Program-made: the position numbers and the translations under genes
Source: Methylocapsa acidiphila B2
Lineage (GTDB): Bacteria > Pseudomonadota > Alphaproteobacteria > Rhizobiales > Beijerinckiaceae
Reading direction: 5' to 3'
Assembly: GCF_000427445.1 (NCBI RefSeq)
Contig: NZ_KE386496.1
Coordinates: forward strand, 744,001-808,000
Length of the DNA stretch: 64,000 nucleotides
Shown here: positions 46,759 to 55,353 of the stretch, one piece after another
Layout: every line of letters begins with the position of its first letter
How positions within the stretch are numbered: position 1 is the stretch's first letter
The notes under the pieces: model-generated
The model's database searches: none
What the model saw: only the letters and a program-made list of their open reading frames with translations
Told to the model about the DNA's origin: nothing

Positions 46759-47301
46759 CTATTTGACGAGCCGCAAATGGGACGGACGGGTTTTGGCGGT
46801 TTGCGGCGCATCGGCGCAGAGCGCTGCGCTCAGAGCTTCGCGCGCCCGCGCCAGCCGCGCGCGAAGAATAGGGCGTGAAATCTTCAGGACGCGCGCCGCG
46901 TGCGCATGGGAGAGCCCTTCGAGCGCAACGAGAAGCAGCGCCTCCTTTTCGTCGAGGCGCAATGCGGCGAGCGCGCTGGACGGCAGATCCTGCGGCGCGC
47001 AGACGCTTTGCACTTTTCCCATCGTCCGGGCGCCGCCCGGATAGGACGGCGCGGACTCGATGGCGCGCGCGCCGAGCGAGGCGGAACGCAGCGACTCGCG
47101 GTGTATGTCTGTGACAAGCGAATAAAGATAGAGCGCGGCGTCGTCGCGAGGACCGGGAATGCCGCAATCGAGTGCGCGCCGCAACGCGGCGCCCACAAAT
47201 TCATCGGCGAGGGCGCTCGGCCCCGGACGCCCGCTTACAAGGGCTCGCGCATAGCGGCGCAGCCGCGGCGCGCTCTGGTTCAGATCATCCCGCAAACTCA
47301 C
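46759..47301 (-). CDS. ECF-type sigma factor-like protein (degenerate)
   Basis: A 180-residue protein. DDLNQSAPRLRRYARALVSG resembles region 2.1, and region 4 is recognisable as EALLLVALEGLSHAHAARVL with LRARLARAREAL. The region 2 segment ADEFVGAALRRAL lacks the usual D-x-x-Q-x-x-F consensus, and the region 4 helix-turn-helix has ISRPILRARL instead of V-G-T-V-K-S-R. It may therefore have altered promoter choice or act as a decoy, like the sigma-like domain of PhyR. GTG 47301 has GGAG 7 bases upstream; a frame to GTG 47361 is less likely. Confidence 0.7.
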   Translation of the reverse strand: MSLRDDLNQSAPRLRRYARALVSGRPGPSALADEFVGAALRRALDCGIPGPRDDAALYLYSLVTDIHRESLRSASLGARAIESAPSYPGGARTMGKVQSVCAPQDLPSSALAALRLDEKEALLLVALEGLSHAHAARVLKISRPILRARLARAREALSAALCADAPQTAKTRPSHLRLVK

Positions 47302-47539
47302 TGTCGCGCTCCGTCGTCGGCGCTTGTCGCCAGTTTTTGCGCGGTCATGGCCAAGATCCACATCTTAACGCACGTCCTGGCCGCCGCACGGCCAGGACGC
47401 AATTTCGCCGAATTCGAACGTCGCGTCCTGGGCATTTCCGCCTGGTTCGCCTTGCGTTAAACACGCGCACCCCTTAAACGCGGCTGAAGCAGTGGCCGTT
47501 CCCTTCGAACGCATCCCTAATCTCTGATCCGGACCGAGA

Positions 47540-48388
47540 ATGACGCAACCGGAAATCATCACGCCTGGACTCAAGACTTCCGGCATCCTCGCCGGAAAGC
47601 GCGGACTCGTCATGGGCCTCGCCAATAACCGTTCGATCGCCTGGGGGATCGCCAAGGCCGCTCGGGAGGCCGGGGCCGAGCTCGCCTTCACTTATCAGGG
47701 CGAGTCGCTCGAAAAGCGGGTGCGACCATTAGCCCAAGAACTCGGCGGGCAGGTCGTCGGCCATTGCGACGTCACCGATGTCGCGAGCCTCGACGCGGTG
47801 TTTCGGGAAATCGAACACATCTGGGGCGGGCTCGATTTCGTCGTCCATTGCGTCGCCTTTTCCGACAAGGATCAGTTGACCGGCCGCTATGTCGATACGA
47901 CGGCTGAGAATTTCAGCAATTCCCTTCTGATATCCTGCTATTCATTCACGGCGGTCGCGCAAAGAGCCGAGAAGCTGATGCCGAACGGCGGCTCCATGCT
48001 GACCCTGACCTATTACGGTGCGGAAAAATGGATGCCGCACTATAACGTCATGGGCGTCGCCAAAGCTGCGCTCGAGGCGAGCGTGCGTTACCTCGCCGCT
48101 GACCTCGGCGCCCAGAACATTCGAATCAACGCCATTTCGGCGGGGCCGATCAAGACCTTGGCGGCCTCCGGCATCGGCGATTTCCGTTATATTCTCAAAT
48201 GGAACGAATATAACGCGCCGCTGCGCCGCTCGGTGACCATCGAGGAGGTCGGCGAGAGCGCGGCTTTTCTTCTTTCGCCGATGTCGCGCGGCATCACTGG
48301 CGAGATATTGCATGTCGACGCCGGATATCATGTGGTCGGCATGAAGAATCCAGCTGCTCCCGATATCGCCGTGCTGGGCAAGGAGTAG
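47540..48388 (+). CDS. fabI: Enoyl-[acyl-carrier-protein] reductase (NADH)
   Basis: A 282-residue short-chain dehydrogenase that performs the last reduction in fatty acid elongation and is the triclosan target family. GLANNRSIAWGIAKAAREAG is the modified nucleotide loop of FabI, and the catalytic pair is YNVMGVAK (Y-x6-K). LTLTYYGAEKWMPHYNVMG and the terminal VDAGYHVVGM complete the signature. It starts 238 bp from the divergent sigma-like gene and precedes the NRPS gene on the same strand by 375 bp. Confidence 0.95.
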   Translation: MTQPEIITPGLKTSGILAGKRGLVMGLANNRSIAWGIAKAAREAGAELAFTYQGESLEKRVRPLAQELGGQVVGHCDVTDVASLDAVFREIEHIWGGLDFVVHCVAFSDKDQLTGRYVDTTAENFSNSLLISCYSFTAVAQRAEKLMPNGGSMLTLTYYGAEKWMPHYNVMGVAKAALEASVRYLAADLGAQNIRINAISAGPIKTLAASGIGDFRYILKWNEYNAPLRRSVTIEEVGESAAFLLSPMSRGITGEILHVDAGYHVVGMKNPAAPDIAVLGKE

Positions 48389-48763
48389 CCGCGCCGGATC
48401 TGACTTTTCAGAGGCGGCTTTCGACCGGGCGCTGCGCTGACGAAGCATTCATTGGCCATTCAGTTGAGATCGCGATAATGAGCTCGGCTTGAAGGTCCGC
48501 CTTTCGAGGTGCAGTCTGACGAGGCTTTAAAGCGGGGCTGGCTTGATCTGTTGCGAAAATGCCGCAACGGCGAATTTTTCGATCAATTCGCTTCTATATT
48601 AGCAGTGTTTGGGCCGTCCGAGCAGCATTGGCTGGTTGGAAAAGCTAGATTGCGGACGCAGAGCGTCCGGCGTTACCGGCCGGCGACTGGAATTTCTTAA
48701 TTTCGCAGCGATATCCAGGCAATATCGATTGAGATTTCCGCTGGCTCCGCATTGGATTTGAAA
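48389..48763. other. Long leader region of the Pls/PosA NRPS with hairpins
   Basis: 375 bp between fabI and the NRPS start. Two perfect hairpins are visible: GTTGCG/CGCAAC at 48550-48568 and CGGACGC-AGA-GCGTCCG at 48653-48669. An AT-rich patch (48575-48605) could hold a promoter. A 63-codon frame at 48509-48700 starting GTG has no recognised content. The hairpins may form a structured 5' leader. Confidence 0.4.
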
Positions 48764-51700
48764 ATGCAGCATCGTATAGCGACCGCCAAGACAGCGCTGG
48801 CGAGCGACGGCGGCTTCGTCGCCGCCCATGAGGCGGTATTGCGCGGTCCGGAGCAGTTGGATCTGATTCGCGACGAGCTTCTCTGTGAGATATTCGCCGC
48901 GACGGTCGCAATGAGGCCGTCCGCAATCGCCATGGCGACGCAGTTCGGGAAGTTCACCTATGCCGAAATCGACGCGAAAGCCGAAGCGCTCGCCCGCGGG
49001 CTTGTCCGGCAGGGACTGCGGCCGGGTCGCGTCGCCGGACTCTGGATGGCGCGCGGCCATGAGCTGCTGATCGCGCAGATCGCCATCGCCAAGACGGGCG
49101 CAGCCTGGCTTCCTTTCGACGCCGACGCGCCGGTCGAGCGAATCGCCGTTTGCCTCGACGACGCCGAGGCCATTGGCATCCTCACCTCTCCGGCTTGCGC
49201 GGCAAAGCTCGGCGAGCTGGCCCCGTGCCCGGCCTGGACCGAGCAGGATCTCCTTGACGGCTCGGACGAGACGAAAGTCGACGCGCGCGCCTTGGGCGCG
49301 CGGCCGGAGGACCCCGCCTATCTGATCTACACCTCAGGATCTACGGGGACGCCGAAGGGGATCGCGATTTCCGGGCGCAATATTTGCCATTATCTGCGCG
49401 CGGCCAATGAAATTTTCCAAATCCGCGACAGCGACATGGTTTTCCAGGGCGCCTCCGTGGCCTTCGACCTGTCCATGGAGGAGATTTGGCTGCCTTATCT
49501 CGCGGGCGCCTCGCTTTTCGTCGCGACCCCGGACATTATAGGCGAGGCCGAGAAGCTTCCCGATGTGCTCGAAGCCAATGGCGTCACAGTGCTCGACACC
49601 GTGCCGACGCTGCTCGCGCTCATGCCGCGCGACGTCTCGACCTTGCGTCTCATCATTTTGGGCGGCGAGGCCTGTCCTCCTTCGATCGCCAATCGGTGGT
49701 GCGCGCCCGGCCGAAAAATCTACAATTCCTACGGGCCGACGGAGACGACCGTCGTCGCGACGATCGGCGAAGTGCGCCCGGGCGCGAAAGTCACGATCGG
49801 GCGGCCGATCCCAAACTACAGCTGCTATGTGGTCGACGAGCGTTTGTCCCTGGTCGGACCGGATGTCGAAGGCGAGCTTTTGATCGGCGGCCCCGGCGTG
49901 GCCAAAGGCTATTTGCGCCGCGACCAGCTGAGCGCGGAAAAATTCATCGTCAATCCGTTTTTGAACGCCGGCGCGGGACCTGACGCTCTCGACCCGATCC
50001 TTTATCGGTCCGGCGACGCGGTTTCGATGGATGACGACCGCGATCTCGTCTTCCATGGCCGCATCGACGATCAAGTCAAGATTCGCGGCTTTCGCGTCGA
50101 GCTCGGCGAGATCGAGGCGAAACTCGCCGATCTTCCGAGCGTCGGCCAAGCCGCCGTGGTGCTGCGCCAGGACGACGGGCTCGAGCATCTCGTCGGCTTC
50201 GTCGTCCCTCTTCCGGGCGCCACGCTCGACGCGCGCGCTTTGCGCAGCGAGCTGCGCGCGAGCCTGCCGGCTTATATGGTGCCCGCTCGGTTCGAGCTGG
50301 CGGAAAGCCTGCCGCGACTATCCTCCGGCAAGGTGGACCGCAAGAGCCTGAAGCTCGTCGCCTTGACCACAAGCGACGAAAGCGAAGCTCAAGAACAACC
50401 GCAAACCGAGACCGAGGCGGCGCTCCTCGCCGCAGCGAAACGTGCGCTCCCGCCACAAGCGATTCCGCTAGACGCCGATTTCTTCACCGATCTCGGCGGC
50501 CATTCGCTGCTCGCCGCGCGTTTCATCTCCTTCGTGCGGGAGACGCCCGCGCTGGCCCGCGTCACTTTGCAGGACGTCTATGCCGCGCGTTCGATCCGCG
50601 CCCTCGGCGAGCTGCTCGACCGCAAATGGGGAAGCGGAACGGCGGAAGTGGATTTGTCTTTCGCGCCGCCGCCTTTCCTGCGGCGCTTTCTGTGCGGCCT
50701 TGCTCAGGCCGTCGCTCTGCCGGTCATATTGGCTCTCATGACCGCGCAATGGCTCGGAGTCTTCGTCAGCTACATGCTGCTGACGAGCGCCGACGCGAGC
50801 TTCGGCGAAGAGGTGATCTCGCTCATCGGCGTCTATATGTGCATCAATGTCGTGACGGTCGCGATCGCCATCGCCGCGAAATGGATCGTGATCGGGCGGT
50901 TCAAGCCGGGCCGTTACCCTTTATGGGGCGTCTATTACTACCGTTGGTGGCTGGCGAAGCGCTTTATCAGCCTCGTCCATATCAAATGGTTCCAGGGCTC
51001 GCCCTTCATCCGCTTTTATCTCAGAGCCCTTGGCGCCAAGGTCGGCAAGGACGCAATGCTTGGCGAGATCGAGGCCGGAGCCGTCGATCTGATCACGATC
51101 GGCGAGGGCGCGAGCCTCGGCTCTATCGCCAATTTGTGCAATGCGCGCGTCGAGGGCGCTGAACTCGTCATCGGTCCGATAGAGATCGGCGCGCACGCCT
51201 ATCTCGGCTCCTCCTGCGTGCTCGAGGAGGATGTCGTCATCGGCGAGGGCGCCGAGCTCGGCGACCTGACGTCGATCAGCTCCGGCGGACGGGTTGGCGC
51301 ATGGGAGTCCTGGGACGGCTCGCCAGGGCGCGAGGTGGGCGTCGTCGATCGCGCCGCCCTCGACGAGCCCTCAAGGGCCTCGTGGGTGCGCCGCTTCGCC
51401 ATGGGCGTAATTTACGGTCTGCTCCTGCTGGCGCTTCCGCCGCTCGGGCTCATGCCTATTTTCCCCGCCTTCTGGGTGTTCGATAAGATCGACGATATGA
51501 TCGGCGTCGCCGACATCGACCGCACCCTTTATCTGCTCTCGATCCCGGTCATGGCCTGGCCGACGGCCTTTGTGATGGTTCTCGTCACCGTCGGCTTCAT
51601 CGCGGCGATCCGCTGGGTGGTGCTGCCGCAGGTGCGGGCCGGGACATACTCAGTGCATTCCTGGTTCTACCTGCGTAAATGGTGCGTCGCCCTCGCGACC

Positions 51701-52840
51701 GAGATCACGCTGGAGACGCTGTCTTCGCTTTACGCCACGGTTTACATGCGCGCCTGGTATCGCTTGATGGGCGCTAAGATCGGCAAGGATGCGGAGATCT
51801 CGACCAATTTGTCAGGACGCTATGATCTCGTCGACATCGGCGAAAAATGCTTTATCGCCGACGAGGTCGTGCTCGGCGACGAGGAAATCCGCAACGGCTG
51901 GATGTATCTTGAAAGCGTCAAGACCGGTCCGCGCGTCTTCGTCGGCAATAGCGCGGTGGTGCCGACGGGCGCCGTGATCCCGGCGAATGCGCTAATCGGA
52001 ATCAAATCCAAGCCGCCGGCGAACGAGCTGATGAGCGAGGGCGATACATGGTTCGGCTCGCCGCCGATCAAGCTGCCGGTTCGTCAGACCTTCGACGTCG
52101 GCGGCGCCAATTGGACCTATGAAGCGCCGCGCTGGAAGAAGATCGCGCGCGGCTGTTTCGAGGCGGTGACGATTTCCCTGCCGACCATGCTCTTCATTAC
52201 ATTCGGCACTTGGGCCGTCGAATGGTTTGGCTCGAGCGTATTGGAAGGTAGATATCTGGAGCTGATCACGCATTTCACGATCGCCTCGGTCGCAATATGC
52301 GTCGCGCTCGCGCTTGTGGTCATCGGCCTCAAATGGCTGACCATGGGACGCTACGAGCCTTTGGTCCGGCCTTTGTGGTCCTGGTGGGCGATGCGGACGG
52401 AGGCGGTCGCCGTTATATATTGGGGCATGGCCGGCAAGGTCTTGCTCGACCATTTGCGCGGGACGCCTTTTCTCCCCTGGACCATGCGCTTGTTCGGCGC
52501 GAAAGTCGGGCGCGGCGTTTTTATGAATATGACCGACATCACCGAATTCGACTGCGTGACCGTCGGCGATTACGCCGCCCTCAACGAGCTTTGCGCCTTG
52601 CAGACCCATCTTTATGAAGATCGCGTCATGAAGGTCGGAAGAGTGAACGTGGGCAAGGGCGTGACCGTCGGCGCCGGATCGACAGTTCTTTATGATACGC
52701 GGGTATTGGAATACGCGCGGCTTGGGCCCCTGACCTTGGTCATGAAGGGCGAGCAAATCCCCCCAAGTTCCGAATGGGTCGGAGCCCCCGCCGAGCCGAA
52801 GTTGGCACCGCCGGAGGTCGCTCGAAAGGCCGCCGCTTGA
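48764..52840 (+). CDS. Pls/PosA-family single-module non-ribosomal peptide synthetase
   Basis: A 1358-residue membrane NRPS. The adenylation domain (about 35-520) has YLIYTSGSTGTPKG, YNSYGPTETT and YRSGDAVSMDDD. The carrier protein carries S581 in DLGGHSLLAARF. The rest is ~770 residues with about six membrane helices interleaved with three hexapeptide-repeat, left-handed-beta-helix-like segments (FYLRALGAKVGKDAMLGEIE, MGAKIGKDAEISTNLSGRYD, MRLFGAKVGRGVFMNMTDIT). This is the epsilon-polylysine synthetase (Pls/PosA, TIGR02353 terminal domain) architecture. Pocket residues read D235, L236, E239, D278, I299, L301, S322, V330, V331 (GrsA numbering, aligned by eye). ATG 48764 is preferred to TTG 48752. 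Confidence 0.9.
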   Translation: MQHRIATAKTALASDGGFVAAHEAVLRGPEQLDLIRDELLCEIFAATVAMRPSAIAMATQFGKFTYAEIDAKAEALARGLVRQGLRPGRVAGLWMARGHELLIAQIAIAKTGAAWLPFDADAPVERIAVCLDDAEAIGILTSPACAAKLGELAPCPAWTEQDLLDGSDETKVDARALGARPEDPAYLIYTSGSTGTPKGIAISGRNICHYLRAANEIFQIRDSDMVFQGASVAFDLSMEEIWLPYLAGASLFVATPDIIGEAEKLPDVLEANGVTVLDTVPTLLALMPRDVSTLRLIILGGEACPPSIANRWCAPGRKIYNSYGPTETTVVATIGEVRPGAKVTIGRPIPNYSCYVVDERLSLVGPDVEGELLIGGPGVAKGYLRRDQLSAEKFIVNPFLNAGAGPDALDPILYRSGDAVSMDDDRDLVFHGRIDDQVKIRGFRVELGEIEAKLADLPSVGQAAVVLRQDDGLEHLVGFVVPLPGATLDARALRSELRASLPAYMVPARFELAESLPRLSSGKVDRKSLKLVALTTSDESEAQEQPQTETEAALLAAAKRALPPQAIPLDADFFTDLGGHSLLAARFISFVRETPALARVTLQDVYAARSIRALGELLDRKWGSGTAEVDLSFAPPPFLRRFLCGLAQAVALPVILALMTAQWLGVFVSYMLLTSADASFGEEVISLIGVYMCINVVTVAIAIAAKWIVIGRFKPGRYPLWGVYYYRWWLAKRFISLVHIKWFQGSPFIRFYLRALGAKVGKDAMLGEIEAGAVDLITIGEGASLGSIANLCNARVEGAELVIGPIEIGAHAYLGSSCVLEEDVVIGEGAELGDLTSISSGGRVGAWESWDGSPGREVGVVDRAALDEPSRASWVRRFAMGVIYGLLLLALPPLGLMPIFPAFWVFDKIDDMIGVADIDRTLYLLSIPVMAWPTAFVMVLVTVGFIAAIRWVVLPQVRAGTYSVHSWFYLRKWCVALATEITLETLSSLYATVYMRAWYRLMGAKIGKDAEISTNLSGRYDLVDIGEKCFIADEVVLGDEEIRNGWMYLESVKTGPRVFVGNSAVVPTGAVIPANALIGIKSKPPANELMSEGDTWFGSPPIKLPVRQTFDVGGANWTYEAPRWKKIARGCFEAVTISLPTMLFITFGTWAVEWFGSSVLEGRYLELITHFTIASVAICVALALVVIGLKWLTMGRYEPLVRPLWSWWAMRTEAVAVIYWGMAGKVLLDHLRGTPFLPWTMRLFGAKVGRGVFMNMTDITEFDCVTVGDYAALNELCALQTHLYEDRVMKVGRVNVGKGVTVGAGSTVLYDTRVLEYARLGPLTLVMKGEQIPPSSEWVGAPAEPKLAPPEVARKAAA

Positions 52841-52904
52841 CGCTTTGCGCCGGGAAAGAACTCGAGCGCATATGGTAAAGGTCCGCGCGCCGTTGTCCGT
52901 GCGG

Positions 52905-53615
52905 TCACCCGCGCGCGCATTTCCTTGGCCGATCGATTTCCTCGCGCAGCCGTGTGAACACATCCCGGAACATGCCGGGCGTCAGCACGCCGGTATTGGT
53001 GTTGTAGCGAGAGCAATGATAGCTGTCGAAGAGGGTGAGATCTTTTGACGGGCCGCCCGGCAAGATATGTTCGGCGCCATGCGCGAAGGGGAAGCCCGAC
53101 AGTTTCAAGCCCAAGGCGCGCAGAGCGGAATCATGGGCTATGCGGCCCAACGCGAGGATGGCGCGGAGGTCCGGCAGCGTAGCGATCGTTGCAGAGAGAA
53201 ATGGACGACAGGCGTTGATTTCTTGTGGCGTCGGCTTGTTCTGCGGCGGCACGCAGCGCACCGCATTTGTGATCGCGGCGCCGATCAAGCGTAAGCCATC
53301 GTCGGCATGCGCCCGATAGACGCCTTTGGCGAAGCCGAAATCGATCAAGGTTTCATAAAGAAGGTCGCCGGCGAAATCCCCGGTGAACGGCCGACCGGTG
53401 CGATTGGCGCCGCGGAGACCAGGCGCCAAGCCTATGATGAGCAGGCGCGCATTCGGAACCAGGAAGTTCAGAACCGGCGCATTGTGCCAGTCCGGCTCCT
53501 TGGCTTGGCTGGAGGCTCGGAACGAAGCGAGTCGCGGACATATTAGGCAGTCCGCTTCAGGCTCGGATTTGTTTCCTGTCGGCGCAACCACTTTCGCGTC
53601 GAACGCCTGCTTCAC
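52905..53615 (-). CDS. Uracil-DNA glycosylase, family 5 (UDGb) type
   Basis: A 236-residue 4Fe-4S glycosylase. Cluster ligands are C23, C26, C121 and C136. The active site loop is GLAPGLRGANRTGRPFTGD, where A65 takes the place of the catalytic Asp/Asn of families 1 and 4, and the second motif is DSYHCSRYNTNTG; both are UDGb hallmarks. UDGb removes uracil and other deaminated bases. GTG 53615 overlaps the upstream NYN-domain gene stop (GTGA), so the two are coupled. Confidence 0.88.
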   Translation of the reverse strand: MKQAFDAKVVAPTGNKSEPEADCLICPRLASFRASSQAKEPDWHNAPVLNFLVPNARLLIIGLAPGLRGANRTGRPFTGDFAGDLLYETLIDFGFAKGVYRAHADDGLRLIGAAITNAVRCVPPQNKPTPQEINACRPFLSATIATLPDLRAILALGRIAHDSALRALGLKLSGFPFAHGAEHILPGGPSKDLTLFDSYHCSRYNTNTGVLTPGMFRDVFTRLREEIDRPRKCARG

Positions 53616-54232
53616 TCCAGCCGATCGTCGACGAGTTCCGGATCGAATTGTCCGTTCTGCACCGTGGAGCGACGATCTTGCCCTCTGGGGGATCGTTCGG
53701 GACGATCGGAAGCGTCGCGGCCGATCTTGGCGGCGAGATGGACGATATCGATGAATTCGTCGGCTTGACGGCGAAGCTCATCAGCGACCATCGCCGGCTG
53801 CGTGGTGTTGGTCGAGACGACCGAGACGCGGACGCCTTTGCGCTGAATGGCCTCGACGAGCGAACGAAAATCACCATCGCCGGAGAAAAGCACGACATGA
53901 TCGAGATGCTCGGCCATTTCCATGGCGTCGACGGCGAGTTCGATATCCATATTTCCCTTGACCTTGCGGCGGCCCAGGGAATCCACGAATTCTTTCGTCG
54001 GCTTGGTCACGACCGAATAGCCATTATAATCCAGCCAATCCACGAGCGGGCGAATTGACGAATATTCTTGATCCTCAACCAACGCAGTATAGTAAAATGC
54101 GCGAATCAGTTTTCCCCTCGACTGAAACTCTTTCAGTAGCCGCTTATAGTCAATATCGAAGCCGAGGGATTTCGCGGTCGCATATAAATTGGCGCCGTCA
54201 ATGAAAAGCGCAATTCGCTCTTGGTCTGCCAT
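53612..54232 (-). CDS. NYN domain (LabA/DUF88) protein
   Basis: A 206-residue protein with the PIN-like NYN fold. Acidic residues likely to bind metal are D12 in LFIDGANLY, the DIELAVDAM segment, and D-G-D in VLFSGDGDFRSLVEAI. NYN proteins are predicted RNases acting on tRNA or rRNA. The last ~40 residues are polar and variable (DRPERSPRGQDRR). It is co-translated with UDGb and divergent from rpoZ-rsh, an order I recall from several alphaproteobacteria. Confidence 0.88.
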   Translation of the reverse strand: MADQERIALFIDGANLYATAKSLGFDIDYKRLLKEFQSRGKLIRAFYYTALVEDQEYSSIRPLVDWLDYNGYSVVTKPTKEFVDSLGRRKVKGNMDIELAVDAMEMAEHLDHVVLFSGDGDFRSLVEAIQRKGVRVSVVSTNTTQPAMVADELRRQADEFIDIVHLAAKIGRDASDRPERSPRGQDRRSTVQNGQFDPELVDDRLE

Positions 54233-54763
54233 AAACGTTTCTCTTCAGCATGCACGTTTGTTGCTCTATCTTGCTTGTCATATGACCTCATTCGCAAGGA
54301 GCGAGAACAAAAAACTCCCTGGTCATTTTGATATTTGCGCGCCTGCGCAAAACCCAGCGCTTTCGCTTGGTCAAAGGACGGCTGCTGGCCTCTGCCCATC
54401 CTGAACGTTCCGCAGCCGAGGAACGCTCCCGACCGGGGCCAAAATTGGCCAGCGCAACGCTATGGAGCGGCGCATAAGCGCAGGATTCTCGTATCAGCTG
54501 CATCTAGCCGTCGCCACAATTAAATATAATAAAGAATATGAAATGCAAATGTGGCGATCATGAGTTTGTGAATTTAAAAGGCGAAAGGTCGAGAAAACCG
54601 TCCAGATGACGTACCGCTTAAGTGACGGATTGCAAAACGCTCGCGAAGCTCGATCTCCGCGGGCGGCGGCCTTTGTTGGCCGTTTTATCTTGCAAGCGCA
54701 AGCTCTTCGAGGCTAAATCAAAAATAATCCAAATGAGCGTCACGAGCAAGGAGCGAGCGCAGC
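54233..54763. other. NYN/rpoZ divergent region, 531 bp
   Basis: No protein gene is supported. It contains an AT-rich stretch (54515-54550), which could hold a promoter, and a hairpin with T-run (listed separately) about 80 bp before rpoZ. The region between them, roughly 54550-54686, could be an untranslated leader or a small RNA. Confidence 0.4.
54667..54686 (+). terminator. Terminator-like hairpin upstream of rpoZ
   Basis: CGGCC (54667-54671), loop TTTGTT, GGCCG (54678-54682), then TTTT (54683-54686) and AT. A G/C-rich stem followed by T residues is a minimal intrinsic terminator on the plus strand. No gene ends just upstream, so it could end a small RNA or attenuate rpoZ. Confidence 0.4.
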
Positions 54764-55159
54764 ATGGCCCGCGTCACCGTTGAAGATTGCGTCGACAAAG
54801 TCGAAAATCGTTTCGAACTGGTTCTGATCGCGGCGCATCGCGCCCGGATGATCGCCGCCGGCAGCCCGATCACGGTTGACCGCGACAATGACAAGAATCC
54901 GGTCGTCTCCCTTCGCGAAATCGCCGATTCGACCCTGATGCCCGAGGACCTGAAGGAGGATTTCATCCAGTCCCTTCAAAAGCATGTGGAAGTCGACGAG
55001 CCCGAAGCGGAGGCCGTGCCGGCTTTGGCCTCGGTCTCGGAAGAGGCGCGTTCCGACTCTTTGGGGGACGTCCAATTCGACAGAATGACCGAAGAGGATC
55101 TGCTGCGCGGACTCGAGGGCCTTGTGCCTCCGGCCGAGACGGAAGACGAAGGCGACTGA
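54764..55159 (+). CDS. rpoZ: RNA polymerase omega subunit
   Basis: A 131-residue omega subunit beginning [20 protein letters not shown], with [13 protein letters not shown] and [13 protein letters not shown], the family core. Omega stabilises beta-prime folding and takes part in the ppGpp site, fitting its place before rsh. The C-terminal half is acidic, as in other alphaproteobacteria. An AAGGAG site precedes ATG 54764 by 10 bp. Confidence 0.95.
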   Translation: MARVTVEDCVDKVENRFELVLIAAHRARMIAAGSPITVDRDNDKNPVVSLREIADSTLMPEDLKEDFIQSLQKHVEVDEPEAEAVPALASVSEEARSDSLGDVQFDRMTEEDLLRGLEGLVPPAETEDEGD

Positions 55160-55353
55160 GGTCTTTGTCTTGGCCCGGCCCGCATTTCGCCGGGCTGGTC
55201 CGACGGCGTGAGGCGTCGGCGAAGGCTCGTCAGACAATCGGGCCTCGGACGGCGGCCTTACGTCGCTTTGCGCATTTTTAGCGGCGCCGCGGCTGCGTTC
55301 CCTCAGTCTGGCGGCTGCGGGAGCCGGGCGACGCAGGCGGGTCAATCAAAGTC

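Noticed and set aside
46746-46811. ATG 46811 as anti-sigma start
   Set aside because: It overlaps the sigma-like gene by over 50 bp and adds residues unlike the family; TTG 46745 fits better, though not proven.
48509-48700. Small protein in the NRPS leader
   Set aside because: A 63-codon GTG frame with weak ribosome site and no known content; it also spans a hairpin.
54519-54534. CtrA-binding site
   Set aside because: TTAA-N7-AAAG has only one good half; the full TTAA-N7-TTAA is not present.
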